Assembly: GCA_963969345.1 (NCBI GenBank)
Contig: OZ017766.1
Location: forward strand, 11,222,001 to 11,286,000
Direction: 5' to 3'
Source of the DNA: Turbatrix aceti
Lineage: Eukaryota > Nematoda > Chromadorea > Rhabditida > Panagrolaimidae
Length of the DNA: 64,000 nucleotides
The notes beneath the pieces were generated by a model. That model was not told where the DNA came from. It did no database searches and saw nothing but the letters and a program-made list of their open reading frames with translations. Position 1 is the first letter of the stretch. Every line of letters begins with the position of its first letter. Shown here piece after piece: positions 46,053 through 58,504 of the stretch. The translations under genes were made by a program, and so were the position numbers.

Positions 46053-47752
46053 CTCTCACGGGCAGCTGGAAAGGGGACAGTAAAAAATTGAGACAATATT
46101 TTTTGGACTTTGTAGATAGGAAATTAAAATGAAACGGTCTACAGTTAAAAAATTTGTATACTATGTACACAACAAAAATAAACGCAAAAACCTACAAACT
46201 TGAATCAATGTCAGTGACGAAAAAAAAATAAAGAAAGAAAAAGTTATCCAAGAAACAAAAATTGTCAAAGCTAGGCAGTTTACACGTAAAAAATTCCATC
46301 CGAGAGTAAACTCCCCCTACGAACAACAAATGTAATTATCTGTTGCAGACAAGTTTGTTGGACTTTGCTGGTCTCAAAAAAATCAATAAAGTAAGAAATA
46401 TCGCAAAAAAATGTAAAATAACACAAAAATAAAAATATTTTTCCCCGACAAAAAAACCAAACATGAACATTGGAAACATCTGAATTGAACAAGAATAATC
46501 CAAAATAATGTTCGAAAAAACGTAAACAGTCAACAGAGTCCCAAAAAAGAAAAAAAACACGTGACAAACACCCAGCCAGCCAGCAGCGCACTCACAAAAT
46601 CCATCAACCGACGCTAGCAGCAGACAGTGCAATAAAAATCAATCAGACGACGGAGCACGAGTACAACCAGTCCAGTCTTCGTCTCCGCCTAACTAAATGT
46701 TCAGAGATTAGACGGGGGGCAAAAAGGATGACAAAAAATGATTCGGGAATGTATTTTGTTGCTTGCATGTATTTTTGTCAACAACTTTTTCTCCCGGATG
46801 GAAAATTTTCGCTATGAGAGTTCTGAAAAGGGGATTGTTTTGTGCATGCTCGTAGCGGTGCGCAGTGTTTTTTTCTTTTCCTAATTTTTTTTTTAATGTT
46901 AGCAGACATCTAACAATCTTACAGTTTCATTCTTACAATTTTATGACGTTTATGATGCAACAATCTGATTAGTGCTGCAGCATGATTGTTGACGGTGCAA
47001 AATGGAATCACCCGACCTGAAAATGTACTTTTGTGCGTTCTTCGCGGTGTCAGTTTTTTTCGTAAAAACTGTGCTCGTATTTATTAGTGCATGACATGAC
47101 ATTGTCAAAAACAAAAATTCAAAGCAAATACCGGCAAACTGCCGTTTTAGCATTCACAAACGAATACGAACATTTTTAATTGTGTTCGTGAACGAACAGC
47201 GAACAGACTATTTTTATTATTTGTGCAAAATTTTGTCTCTCGTAGAAAAACGTAAAGGTTTGGAAAACAGTCTGCTGATCAATTTTATTTGCCATTTTTG
47301 TCAAAGAACATCGATTTTATAATTTTACTCTGATTTTGTTTTCATATTTTTTTTCAAAAATAAAAATAAAAAAGGAGAAAATCGCTCGCCAACAAAAACA
47401 AACAGAAAAAAATTGGTAACAGTTACAACCTTAAAAATTTAAAGAAGACTAGTTTCTCGGACAATATCAGTTTCCCAAGTTAATTAAAAATCGTTTGCTT
47501 ACGTACGAACATTCGCTTTTCATTCAACAATAATTGAAGCCAAGCAGTTTTTTGAACGCACCGCTTACGTACAAACATGATTTGTAGTTTGCAGTGCACT
47601 GCACTTTGAACATAACTTTGTTGTTCTGGACATTTTTATAACCCCCAATGCACCCACTTTATACTCTCTGTTTACGTGCAAATCGCGAAAATGAAATTTG
47701 GCAGCAGACAGAAATTTATGGGGTGTACGTGCGTTTCTTGAGATCAATGTTG
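46053..47752. other. Upstream spacer of FAM162 copy 3
   Basis: The first ~650 bp probably contain promoter (CAGCCAGCCAGCAGCGC near 46571). TTCGTGAACGAACAGCGAAC-type repeats near 47180 recur at 59250 and 59650 together with TTTGTGCAAAATTTTGT. No gene is called. Confidence 0.45.
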
Positions 47753-49404
47753 ATATAAGACGCAGACCTTAAAAATTTTTTTGTACCTTGGTTTTTTTGA
47801 ACGTTTTTTCAGTCACGAATTGTGACGTCACAGATTTCAGATTTTTGTGTTTTATGTCAAAATAACGTCTGAGTTTGGGCCTCGGCGTAAAACAACTCTT
47901 TTTTGGTGTTTTTTGAAAACACTTGTTCAAATAACGATATCGAAGGAAAATTGGACAAAAAATAGATTATAACATCCATGCATACGTCATTTCATCGATT
48001 TGACGCAATTCGATATATTTTTGATGTATTTGTTATTCTGTACTGGCAGGTATGAATATTTGCTTTTTTCTTGTTCATAACTCCTATAAATATTCTTTAT
48101 ACGCAAAAATGAAGAAAACCGAACAAAAACAGTCATCACTGTTTTTGCCTGCATCACTGCATCACGAGCAAGGCGATTTGGCCAACTCCGCGATTTGGCC
48201 AACTCCGCCAAATCGCCTTGCGCGTGATGCAGTGATGCGATTTGGCGGAGTTGGCCAAATCGCCCGCTGCGAGAGTACTCGACGCGCACGCAACCAGAAG
48301 TTGAGCGAGCTTTTTTTGCGTTTGTTTTTTGAAAGTGATATCTGTTCGTCGGCATTTTTCGTGTATTCATAGTTGTTTCTTCGTTTTGGCCTTTTCCAAT
48401 GTTATTAAGCTCAGTCTGGCGAGTCCAAACCGTTGTTTATCTGAGTTGATTGCTTTACTGCAAAGCTCAGTACATCGCTTCAAAATCATCAAATTTTTTT
48501 ATGCATTTTCAATCATTCTGGATCCAAAAGTGAAAGTTTTTGAGTTTTTTGGTTGTTTTGGTTTTCCCGCCGAGTGTAGAGTAGGTCGCAGTGTTGTATA
48601 AACTCAAAAACGTTCACTTTTAGATCCAGAAAAAAATTGATGATTTTGAAGCGATGTACTGAGCTTTGCAGTAAAGCAATCAACTCAGATAAACAACGGT
48701 TTGGACTCGCCAGACTGAGCTTAATAACATTGGAAAAGGCCAAAACGAAGAAACAACTATGAATACACGAAAAATGCCGACGAACAGATATCACTTTCAA
48801 AAAACAAACGCAAAAAAAGCTCGCTCAACTTCTGGTTGCGTGCGCGTCGAGTACTCTCGCAGCGGGCGATTTGGCCAAATACGCCAAATCGCCCACTGCA
48901 TCACGAGCAAGGCGATTTGGCGGAGTTGGCCAAATCGCGGAGTTGGCCAAATCGCCTTGCTCGTGATGCAGTGATGCAGGCAAAAACAGTGATGCCTGTA
49001 TCACTGTTTTTGTTTCTTTTTGTGTTTTTTGTTCGTTGCAAAGAAGAAAATGAAAATAAAACGCAAGTAAATGAAATGAGCTCCCGTGCATCAACGAATT
49101 GTACAAAAATAACGTATTAACGTGGCGTTACAAACCATTGTTCGATTTTATCACAATAAATGCGAATTAACTTCTTGCCCAAGTGTCGGCAGGAAAAACG
49201 TTGATTTTTCAGCATTTTACTTCTGTAAAATAGCTCAGAAGTTTTGTGGCCAAAATGACGCAAAAAGGTGAAGTGATTGAAATTTTTAAAGCCATGTAAA
49301 AAAATGTCGTTTTTCATGCGTCAAACTTCTTCTAGAAGTAAAATTCTAAAAATATGCAGAAAAAACCAAGGTAGAAAAAAATTTTTAAGGTCTGCGTCTT
49401 ATAT
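47753..49404. mobile_element. Large foldback element with nested palindrome
   Basis: About 1.65 kb bounded by ATATAAGACGCAGACCTTAA and its complement. The inverted ends extend ~45 bp (through ACCTTGGTTTTTT), with TA-rich flanks compatible with a TA target. Inside, 48130-48500 and about 48630-49000 form a second palindrome with ~370-bp arms. Those arms contain tandem and inverted units of GCGATTTGGCCAACTCCGC. No transposase frame is present. Open frames appear mirrored and are artefacts. Confidence 0.75.
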
Positions 49405-49956
49405 ACTTTGTGATGATTGTCATCAAAAAGTTGCAAGATTAGGATGTGTGTCTGTATTTTGATCACTGCAAAAATATCCGTTTTGCGCTTAATGCAGTTA
49501 TTTTTGGATAAACATTTGGAAAAAACTGATAGAATTTGTTAATTTGTTCTGATACATTATGAAATTTACATTTCTCAGTTAAATATTTTGTAGGTGTATT
49601 ATAAAAAAGCTGTCAAGAGATACGATACATCCGCGATGAACTCCATCAATATTGTACCAATATAAAAAAATTTTTATCGACAAAAAACTATTTTTTGTTC
49701 AATATAAAAATTTTTTTTGAAATTCATAAGGATATTTTTTGCTGTCAAGTACAATCAAAATATTTACAGTTCCAACAGTTCATTCAAAACTACTTATTTT
49801 CTTGTCCACAATTTAGTGATAAATATTTTACAAGTTATTAAATATGGGAAGAAATAAATATAAGAACATAAAAAATATAAGAAATAAAAGATAAACTCCA
49901 AAAAAGTTTATAAAAAGAAATAAAAGATTATTTCCAAATTCAAATCATCAGTGAAT
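49405..49956. other. Intergenic, AT-rich
   Basis: Downstream of FAM162 copy 4; no HIG1-like frame is found here. Short AAGAAATAAA repeats lie near 49850-49925. Confidence 0.5.
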
Positions 49957-51006
49957 TTAGAAGTGTTTGGTCAAAACTTTGCCGTCCACGTGTGTCTTAT
50001 CATGAACGACTTTGGCGGTCATGCGATCCTCGTAGATGAAGATGATGGTTAGGAAGACGGTTGTGGCGGTGGCTAGGAACAGGACACGGCTGCGATCGTG
50101 CATGCGCTGCATCGTTTCGTAACTGAAAAAAAAAATTGGACGTAAAAAATTGATTAAAATGCTTTTTGAGTCATCTGTTATATTAAAATATTTATTTGGA
50201 AGTCTAATATCTATTTGAAACACAGGAATTTTTATTTATTTATTTCTTAGATTGGCAAAAAGTATAAAAATGCAAATTCAGTTTTTCTGTTTACACCAAC
50301 AAAAATTTATCACAACACATCACAAGTTTACATCCAGTATTTTCACAATTACTTTCTGACCGAAATATCACAACACATCACAAGTTTACATCAGTTTTTT
50401 TAGGAATATTTGTAACGTTTGTAAAAAAAGTTTAGCAATTCTAGTGCCGAAACAAACCAGTATTTTTTTCTCAAAAAATCCGTTGTTTTTGCATTTTTTG
50501 GCTGATTAAATTTTTTTTATTTGGTATCGACACAATTACATTACTTTCTGGCAGTTTTTTTTACAAAATAATATTTTTTGAAACCTTTTTGATGTTTTAT
50601 TTTTGATCCCAGAGCGAAAAAAATGTTGTTTTTTTGCATTTTTTTATTTCAATTTTTTCCTCCCTTAAAACCCTCAAATCAAGACTTACGGCACATATTT
50701 CGGGATATGAGCCCGACTGCTGTACAAAAATGTGGCCAAAAGCAGTGTCTTTTGAATAGCAGTAGGTGCTATTCCAGTTTCTTCTGTAGCTTCTCGATTG
50801 ATCCTCGAATCTTTGATAGATCGTTCAAAATCTTGACGGGTGGTGTAGAGCTGGGAATCACCATCTGTGTGAGACTTGACTTTGTCGAACGTCGATGCTA
50901 TTGGGGCCAACCTGGCTCTATGAGTTGCCGTGAACAGTGAAGCACGACTTTGGCGTAGGAAAACCAGCGCGAGGTAGCGCTGATAGATGGTAGTCGATGA
51001 AATCAT
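49957..51006 (-). CDS. FAM162-like mitochondrial membrane protein, copy 4
   Basis: Two exons (51006-50690, 50122-49957) give about 160 residues with the same phase-2 junction. The presequence is ISSTTIYQRYLALVFLRQSR. The family block is PTAIQKTLLLATFLYSSRA.IPKYVP. Exon 2 has RMHDRSRVLFLATATTVFLTIIFIYEDRMTAK, so the TM helix is more diverged and the tail is longer (HDKTHVDGK). Upstream of the donor and within the intron it shares blocks with copy 3 (GATCCCAGAGCGAAAAAAA, GGTATCGACACAAT), showing tandem duplication. No HIG1 gene follows it. Confidence 0.8.
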
Positions 51007-52959
51007 TTTTCAATTCCCTGAAGTAATAAGCTACAGTTTTTAAAAAAAATGGGTATTTTTAGAACGTAGAGGACAAATTAATTCAATTAGGAGAAAGTGA
51101 AACAACCATCAGTGATAAAAAGTGAAAAAAACAGATGATGCACGTACAAAATGTTGCAAAAAAGTAACATGGACACGTTTTGCTCATCAGTTTGCAAAAT
51201 AAAATTTTTACATTGTGACACGGGCACCAGTTTTATTAAACCTTGTAAGTTTGGATGCATTTACAAATTTGATCCTCAAGATTCGACCACGTCAGTGAAT
51301 TTTTTACCGTATTTTATAAAAAACGCAAACAAGTGCATTTTTTATCATAGACTACAATAAACTTGGATTCGACCACGCGAATCATTCAAAACGTGCAGAA
51401 TATCGTGTCGGGACATTTATTTGAAATTCAAAACAATTTTATTAACCACTCGTCCCCTCAAAATAAAACAAAGGGCAGTGAGCAATTCAATCAAAAAAAC
51501 ATTTTTAGATGCTTTTAGAGTTTTTTGTGAGGTGCGCCTCCTAGAACGACAAAGAACAACATTGCAGAAAATAACGTTGTTTTCAAAAACATGTTTTCTT
51601 TCTTCAGTTAGTCAATCGACTTAAAATAAAGCTAAATATTTATATCCAAAACAAGCAAAAAAAAATTAAAACCAGTTATACATAATGATTTTTTAATGAA
51701 ATATTAAATAAATGCCTAAAGACATAAATATTATCGGTTTGTCAAATTTTACCTTTCCTCCAAAAACCTATTTATCGTATATTATTTTCCAAAAATTTGA
51801 TTACCTCAGAACAAAATTGAAATTATTCATTGGCATACAGTTTATTTTGTCAAACTTTATTTTTTTAGCAAAGTTTGACAAAATAAGAAACAACACATGA
51901 AACGACGTTTCCACTCGTTTCTGTGAATGTCAGTGAATTTCTCCATCACAAAAAATCACACGACTTCGACAACCAAAAAAACATTCTGTACTTTTGCATC
52001 AAAAATCAAACTGATTTAACGAAAGCAAAAAAAATAGTTTTTTTTTATTTCAGTTCTAAAAATTTTATCTCAAAATGCAGATATGCAGAAATGTTTCATT
52101 GTCAGTTCTTTGTTTTTTAATCAAAAATTATACAATTAAAAATCGCACCTAACAAAACAATTTTTTCCGCATGCAGTGATAAAGGGTTTAAGGTAAATTG
52201 TATTATTTTCTTCAAAACAGAGCAATGAAGACACGAACCATGTTCTACAAAATCGAACACCTTAAAACCGAACTGGAAGCACCCTACTTGTGTTCTGCCC
52301 ACAAAAACAGTCAACAACGTTTGCAAAAAAAACAAACAATATGCGAAAACACACGACTCCTATTTATTCCCGTCGAGTCGAATGTTTACAGACTTTGGCA
52401 CCAAGAACCAAAAAAAAACGAACAGATATTTTTCAGAAATTTTTTTTTCTCCATGTTTATCCACATTCAGTTCTCTGAAGAAAAAAATCATTTTTTTTGG
52501 CAACCAACAACAGTGTGACAAATAAATGCTACCACCTATACTAAATCGCTGTTTTTTGGTCGCAACTAAAAAAAAACTCATCAACCTACGACGACCTATC
52601 GTACTGAATAAACTTAAATCAGTTATATGACGCGTGCAAACCACAAGGCTTTTTTTAGGTTACTGTATCTTATTTTTTGGTTACTGTAATTATTTACGGT
52701 AATTACAAAAAGTGCGTCAACTCGTTGAGCAATTAAATATGAATTTACCTTGCTATGAACGAACCCCAAACATGACCCGCCAGAGCGAAAAAATTAATCG
52801 TAGGCACTTTACTGAGGTAATCGTTTTAAGGGTGGCTTATAAGTAGCCGGTTCATTCATAGTGCAAGACTTGTCTGCATCCAAACATGATGCGAAGACAC
52901 CAGAGAAAATACTCTCTCTTCGGTTAAAGGTCAGACCGGTATGGAACGTCCAGTCTAGT
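51007..52959. other. Intergenic, about 2 kb, no convincing gene
   Basis: Open frames here are Lys/Phe/Asn-rich or lack splice context. GGTTACTGTA repeats occur near 52658-52690. A 69-codon Cys-containing frame at 51151-51360 lacks a signal peptide and is not called. Confidence 0.4.
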
Positions 52960-53369
52960 TCACTTGCCTCGGCCGAGGCAGCATTGGCCACGTCTGAAAT
53001 GAAATTTATTCTTTAATTATGTTTACATAAAAAAAAACTTTACTCACTCAGTGGTCATGTTGCAAGCAATGCAACTCGCCGCAGTCAGTATGTAGTTGTT
53101 TGAAATCACACTACCAGATCATCCAATTATCCAAATTTTTTTGACCGCATTGCCGTGTTCATATTTTAAAACCTTTCCCTAAATTGGTAAAAAAAGATGA
53201 CGATGGTAGCGCAAAGCAGAAAACAGGGAAACGTGATCACAAACATTTTTAGAACAATAATGAAGCCAGCGTGTTTAGATTGTTCCTTTGAAGGCGGTGG
53301 TAAAACGTTCAGGTGAGATGCGACTTCGCGTTCGAACGACCCGGACTTGCTGCTGCCGCTTGATGCCAT
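52960..53369 (-). CDS. Small two-TM protein, VMA21-like candidate
   Basis: ATG at 53369 is 10 nt behind a TTGCAG acceptor. Three exons (53369-53173, 53110-53048, 52993-52960) keep phase 2 throughout and end at TGA, giving about 97 residues. That is near the ~100 of VMA21, the ER assembly factor of the vacuolar ATPase. A Ser-rich cytosolic N-terminus is followed by SKHAGFIIVLKMFVITFPCF (TM1, with the Thr-x-Pro typical of VMA21) and a second hydrophobic stretch (YILTAASCIACNM). The first intron has a weak donor (GTTTTA) and acceptor, and no C-terminal dilysine is seen. Alternatively, exon 1 alone encodes a 67-residue single-pass protein. Confidence 0.4.
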
Positions 53370-54579
53370 GACCGGAATTCTGCAATGAGACGACATATCA
53401 AGAAGAGGAAAAGTCAAAACCGGCAGAAACAAAGTGTACAAAAATTTGCATAATTTAAAAGATCTTGAAATATAGCATGAAACTTCCTTTTTACACTTTC
53501 AAATGTTTTGAGATCTTCATGAGGAGTTTAGATATTAGGATTTTTTAGATTTCGGATTCTGGAAATTTGGTGTTCAAATGTTTTTTTTAAGTCCGATCTC
53601 AAAAAATGACGCAATCAAAGCTGCTTTTTTCGACCAAAAAAAATTTTTTTAACTTCAATTTTCAGTAAATTTTTCCGCAGGTATTTTTTTATACAGATAT
53701 TTTGTCAATACTATTATCAATATATTCAAATTAAGTAAAGGCTGTTTTTTTCAAAATTTCATAACAATAGCTTGTTAAAATAGAAAACCTTGTAAATCTA
53801 AATATTTTGAATTTGTTATTATCCGGTTTAAATTCATATTCCTAATTTCTGACGCTGTTCAACTCGGCTAATTTTTTGTTTTTCAATTGAAAAATTCCAG
53901 ATTTCAAATATTTATTACCCGTCAAATCAATTCAGCAACATTTTTTGCAGATGCGTTCTCATTCTCATGCTAACCTGGTGGTTTTTGATTAAAAATGCAA
54001 AAACGCAAAAATATAGAAATTTTTATATTCAATAATCAGAATAAATATATTTGCTGTTCAAAAATATATAAGAAAACAAGAGGGGCTCAATTAATTAAAT
54101 TCCCACATGTCACTCAGTACCCCCGCGTGAACGGACATCTTCAAATCCCAATCCCCTAACCACTCCTCACCTGTTGTTGTAAGAAATCTCCCCCTTTTGC
54201 CTTCCTTCACATGTGTTGCGCAAACTCGTTTACGCAACAAATCATCTTGAAACGGGTTTTGATATACGCTTGAGGAAACCAACAGGAAAAAGATGGGATA
54301 TTGGAGCTCAACGAATCGACAGACCGCCGCAATATAGATGCAAGGTGGTTTTGTCAGTCAGTCAAGCAGTGGATTTGTTGGTTTGGCCTGGGATACAAAA
54401 TCAAAGGGAAGAGACTGAGAGATTAGCTTATTGGCGGGTCGTTGTCCGTCAAATTCTTTGTTTCTGGCAGTCAACGTTGTAATTTCTTCTTTTCTTTCTT
54501 TCTTCCGCGTACATAGATTGACGAAAGCGATTTGTTTAATATTTTTCTCCGATCGTCGTTGATTTTGGACAAACAAACG
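53370..54579. other. Intergenic with a TTAA-element fragment
   Basis: At about 53484-53590, ACACTTTCAAATGTTTTGAG and ATTTCGGATTCTGGAAATTTGG match internal landmarks of the TTAA palindrome family, so this is a decayed fragment. Less AT-rich sequence at 54100-54570 probably holds the promoter of the next gene. Confidence 0.5.
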
Positions 54580-57243
54580 ATGCGACGCGGTGCCATTGCT
54601 TTCCTCGTCCTGGGCATTGGCATTGGCTTTACTGTTGTTGTGGATGCCACCGGTGATCATGGAAAAATTTTATTTCATCCAAAATCACCGACTTTGAGAG
54701 GTAAAAATTTTTTATGACTTTTAAAAAACTTTTTTTTTACATAAAAAAAAATTTTAATTCTAAAAAATCGTTTTTATCAATTTTAAATTTCAGGAAAACG
54801 AGAATCCGCTATCGAAGACATCTCAGTTGACTTAGGACAAATTTCCCCGGAGTCCAGAGACTACGAAGCACTCAACCACGACTTTGACCTTGATAATTCG
54901 CCTGTCAATGTCACAGCAACTGAAGAAGAGGAATTGTTGCTGTCCGGCACTAATTCTGGTGACGTTGCGGTCATCGATGCACTGATTTCGGAGATTCAAA
55001 CCGTAGCGACTACTGTGGACACTCAGGCACATGTGGTTGCCCTGGAATCTGAATCTTCCGTGGCTGTTGAGACAACTACAGAATTTGCACCGGAAGTCAC
55101 AGAAGCTGTTCCTGAAGTAACAGAATCCATTTCACCCACTTCAGAATCTCTTTCAGAAACTTCAGAAGCAGTTGAATCGTCAACGTTAGCCGCTGTGCCA
55201 GAAGAAGAAAAAATTGAAATCGCACAGATTTTCTCCACTGAATCCCAGCCAACTCAGGGATCCACCGACGCACCAGAATCTATCACAACCGCAGCTCCTG
55301 AATCTGAAAACCAAGAAAAAGAAAAATCTTTATCACCTGAAGTCACGGTAGTCAACAACGAAAATGACTCCAAAAAACAAGGTCAAGATCGACGACTTCT
55401 GGCCTTTGACGTCAATGCTCAAAACAAGGAAACGCTAAAACATATTTTGGAAGCCAGACAGCATCTCACATCAGCGGCACCGGAAAGAACGACGGCTACT
55501 CCGGTTCTGCGGACAGTTATACTGCCCAAGAAGGAAATTGTTGTTGAAACGTCGAGTGAAGAAGCAGTTGTTGAAGAACAGCCCTTGGCACCCTTGCTTC
55601 TCGACAATGAAGCTGAGATTCCGGATCCTCCGCCGAAGCCTCATAGCGCTGGATTCCGTCCATTGACAAACAAAAATAGGCATATCTTGGATTCTGAAGT
55701 TGTCAAGCCCAGGAGAATTATTACTAATGACATTCCTAGTCATTTGTTTGAGGTAAATATGATTTTTTGACACTTGTAAAATTTTTTTACCCCTTAAAAA
55801 AAATTCTGTTACTAAAAAATTAAAAAAAAATTTCGTTTTTATCGAAAACAAATTACTGTAAAAAAATTAGGATGGAATAAGATCAGACTACTGTAAAACA
55901 TTTGCTACCATAAATCAAATTTTTTACCACACTTTTTTTAAACTGAAAAAAAATTTATGTGTAAATTTTAACATTTCTCACTCCAAAAGTTTGTCTTATC
56001 ACAAAAGCGTTTTTTTAATAAAAAAAATTACATTCTCTTATCACGAATTTTTTTTATAAAACAAAACATTTTTAGAAGTTTCGCCGCCGTTTCACCGACG
56101 TAACCACTCGTCAAAAGCGTGAAACTCGTCTTACTGCGGCTGAAAAACTCCGACTCGTCGAAGAATCCCTCGGACAGCGCTCACGGGTCCGATCCGGTAA
56201 CATTGATCATTCCGAAGCCCAGACCAACCAGTTTGACGCAATCCGTCGTGTATCCAAGGAGCGTGGCGTGATCGACCGACACTTGCTCAAAATTGTTCCC
56301 CGACTTGTTTCCAAATCTAGCAAACCGTCGAATGACGACAGTTTTAGGGATTTGCCTCTGGCAAGGGACCGAAGTGTTCAGAGCAAGATTTTGAGCAACC
56401 GGGCAAATCGACGTGTCCTGCACACTGGATCGGCTTCGAATCACGAAGAGCCGAGACAGGAAGAAATTCTGACCGGGCCGAGACTCAAGGCTGAGCCCAA
56501 TAGCATTATTCGAGTTTTTCAACAGTTTGGAACGACCAAGAAAGCTTACCACACGTCGACAAGGGCGACAACTTACAAGCCAAGGCCCGCGATTGTGATC
56601 ACGTAAGTTTTTTTTAAATTTTTTTTTGTGTTAATTTTTTTTGATTTAAAAACAATTTTTAAATTAAAAAAAATTTAAATTTGAAATAAAATTTTACATA
56701 AAAAAATTTTTTGAATTAAAAAATTTTGAATTAAAAAAAATCTACTGTAAAAAACTTTTTTTACCTTTTTAATTTTTTAATTTTTTTTATCAAATTTACG
56801 CAAAAAAACTGAAAAAAAAGATTGTTTGTTTCTTTGCGTTACAAAAATTTCAAAAATTTTCAGAACCCCCAGCCCCCGTCCTAAAAGCCGGGTGCCAACT
56901 ACCAACGACCGCGATCTGTTTGACGAAGTCAAACCCAACGGAAACACCGCTCCGATACCCGCCGACACCGATGACTACCTCACAGACGAGGAAGTTCAGT
57001 CAGAAAAAGTCTTTCCGACATCACTGAAAGGAACTTCACAATTGACGAGAATTGAAAAGACTGGATCAGTCGCGTCGAGCAAGGCTGTGCCGAGTGTCCG
57101 TGCCCGAGCTCTGGACGTCGTCACGGCACCGAAAGCGAGACCTGATCGCAATGGATGGGCGGTGAGTTTTTATTTTGGTTTTTACATACAAAGTTTTATG
57201 TTGGTGATTTCAGAATCGGATACTCGCTGCTGTTCAAGGTTAG
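54580..57243 (+). CDS. Secreted Ser/Thr/Glu-rich proprotein
   Basis: Five exons (54580-54700, 54794-55752, 56076-56602, 56864-57161, 57214-57243) give about 644 residues. The first ~22 residues are a signal peptide (IAFLVLGIGIGFTVVVDA). Residues ~60-240 are rich in Ser, Thr, Glu, Val and Pro with tandem-like EVTE/SES/TSEA units, a mucin- or matrix-like region. Later parts are basic, with dibasic or furin-like sites (RQKRE, KFRRRF, DRRLL), suggesting proteolytic processing. The tiny last exon encodes NRILAAVQG then stop. No domain is recognised; a cuticle, matrix or neuropeptide-like precursor role is possible. All junctions use GTAAG/GTGAG donors and TTTCAG/TTTAG acceptors. Confidence 0.75.
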
Positions 57244-57426
57244 ACAGATTTTGTCATACATGTCATTTTGTAAATTTGTCTGTGTATATGTACCTTTTTA
57301 ATAAATGGCCTATGTTTGAACTTTCGAATGACTGTTTACAGCGTATGCAACAATATTTATGTAGATTCAATCAAAGAGGGGCTCAAAAATATTTGTATTT
57401 CTCGATTTGATTGAATAAAATCATAT

Positions 57427-57615
57427 TTACGAATCGCTCCGGAATTTTTCGCCGAACTTATCGGTAGCTTCCTTTTTCGACGTTGCGTCGGGGGAGTTTT
57501 CCATGTCGCTGCTGCTAGCTGAGCCGCCCTGCAAAATCAATTTTAGTTAAACTATGAAATTATAAATTGTGAAGCTCACGGCAATTGCGAGGATGAGAGA
57601 CTCGAACCAATTCAT
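57427..57615 (-). CDS. Tiny GGSAS-module protein, copy 1
   Basis: Two exons (57615-57580, 57528-57427) give 45 residues: a 12-residue hydrophobic start (MNWFESLILAIA), then GGSASSSDMENSPDATSKKE and a charged end (TDKFGEKFRSDS). It begins 120 bp after the stop of the LRAT gene on the same strand, so it may be an operon partner or an alternative 3' exon of that gene. The exon-2 module is repeated at 63267-63482 and, diverged, at 60836-61047, always joined in phase 0 to a short upstream exon. Conservation of frame across three copies argues it is translated. Function unknown. Confidence 0.6.
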
Positions 57616-57735
57616 GATATCTGGTGTGTTATAATACAAACATTGTGCAAATATAAAAAAAAATTTTTGGTACGAATGCTGACTTTACAGCTGACAATAA
57701 AAAACACACTTATTTCTCAATAAAAAACGTTTTAT

Positions 57736-58504
57736 TTATTTTCCGCACAGGTACTTATGGATACGTAGACATATGATTCGAAAAAATTTCCAAGTTTTCC
57801 TAATCAGATATCTTATAACATGAATGCAGGAAATGTCGGCCTAAAAATTGAACGTAGTATGTAAATATTATTTATGAAAATAAGTAAGTTTTTGTTTCCA
57901 TAAAACTGAAATTCTAACCTGCTCAGAATACGCATCCTCATAGATGCATTCGTTGACAAAGTGCTCGCAGTTATAGTAAAACAAGGAGTACTTGACTCCT
58001 TCTTGTCGCTAAAATTATTTCCATATTATTTTTGGATTAATTATAGAAATCAATGAAAACATAAGGAATATTACTTGCCTTCTTCTCCGCATATTTATCA
58101 CATCGGCTCCCGTGCGTATGTTTCGTTTCGGAGTTAATTTTTGTAAAAAACCCCAAAAATATATTTTTCTATGTAGTTCGGACGGTGTGTTGTTTCGTAT
58201 CTTCCGGCCGTTTGCGATTTCGTCTAGGCGGTCGTATTGGATCTGAAAAAGCGTCAACATTATGTTTGTTCTAAACCCTAGGATTTCAATTTTGTAAAAG
58301 TTGAGTACCTTGTGTTCAGTGTTTTGGTCATTCCATCGGTAGAGGTGAATGATCCACGCAACACCGTCGCTGTCTATCTCGACGAAGAGAGCCCAGTGCT
58401 GAAATAAAATTACTATTTATGTACATAAGAGTATGAAAAAAAAACACCGGGGAACTCACTGTCAAGCCTAAAGCAAATCCCTGGATTTCGATTCTGTCAC
58501 CCAT
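57736..58504 (-). CDS. LRAT-domain (NlpC/P60-like) acyltransferase/thiol-hydrolase protein
   Basis: Five exons (58504-58460, 58398-58309, 58242-58075, 58008-57919, 57840-57736), all phase 0, give about 165 residues. The fold signature is complete: MGDRIEI opening, HWALFVEID (first catalytic-triad His), WIIHLYRW (second His) and NCEHFVNEC (nucleophile Cys in the NCEHF block). LRAT-family proteins transfer acyl groups from phospholipids; nematode members also include EGL-26. The C-terminus is a basic amphipathic/hydrophobic tail (IRYLIRKTWKFFRIICLRI) that could attach to membrane. An upstream in-frame stretch (KWEFKDVNEVLPNLK) could be additional N-terminus if another exon exists. A tiny gene follows 120 bp downstream. 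Confidence 0.85.

Noticed and set aside
48052..49120. Frames reading ASLHHEQGDLANSAIW on both strands
   Set aside because: Translation of the tandem/inverted repeat inside the foldback element.
51151..51360. 69-codon frame with six cysteines, considered as a defensin-like peptide
   Set aside because: No signal peptide, irregular Cys spacing, AT-rich non-coding composition around it.
54091..54282. Minus-strand frame ending DMWEFN, considered as a last exon
   Set aside because: No acceptable acceptor or upstream exon found; lies in a probable promoter region of the plus-strand gene.
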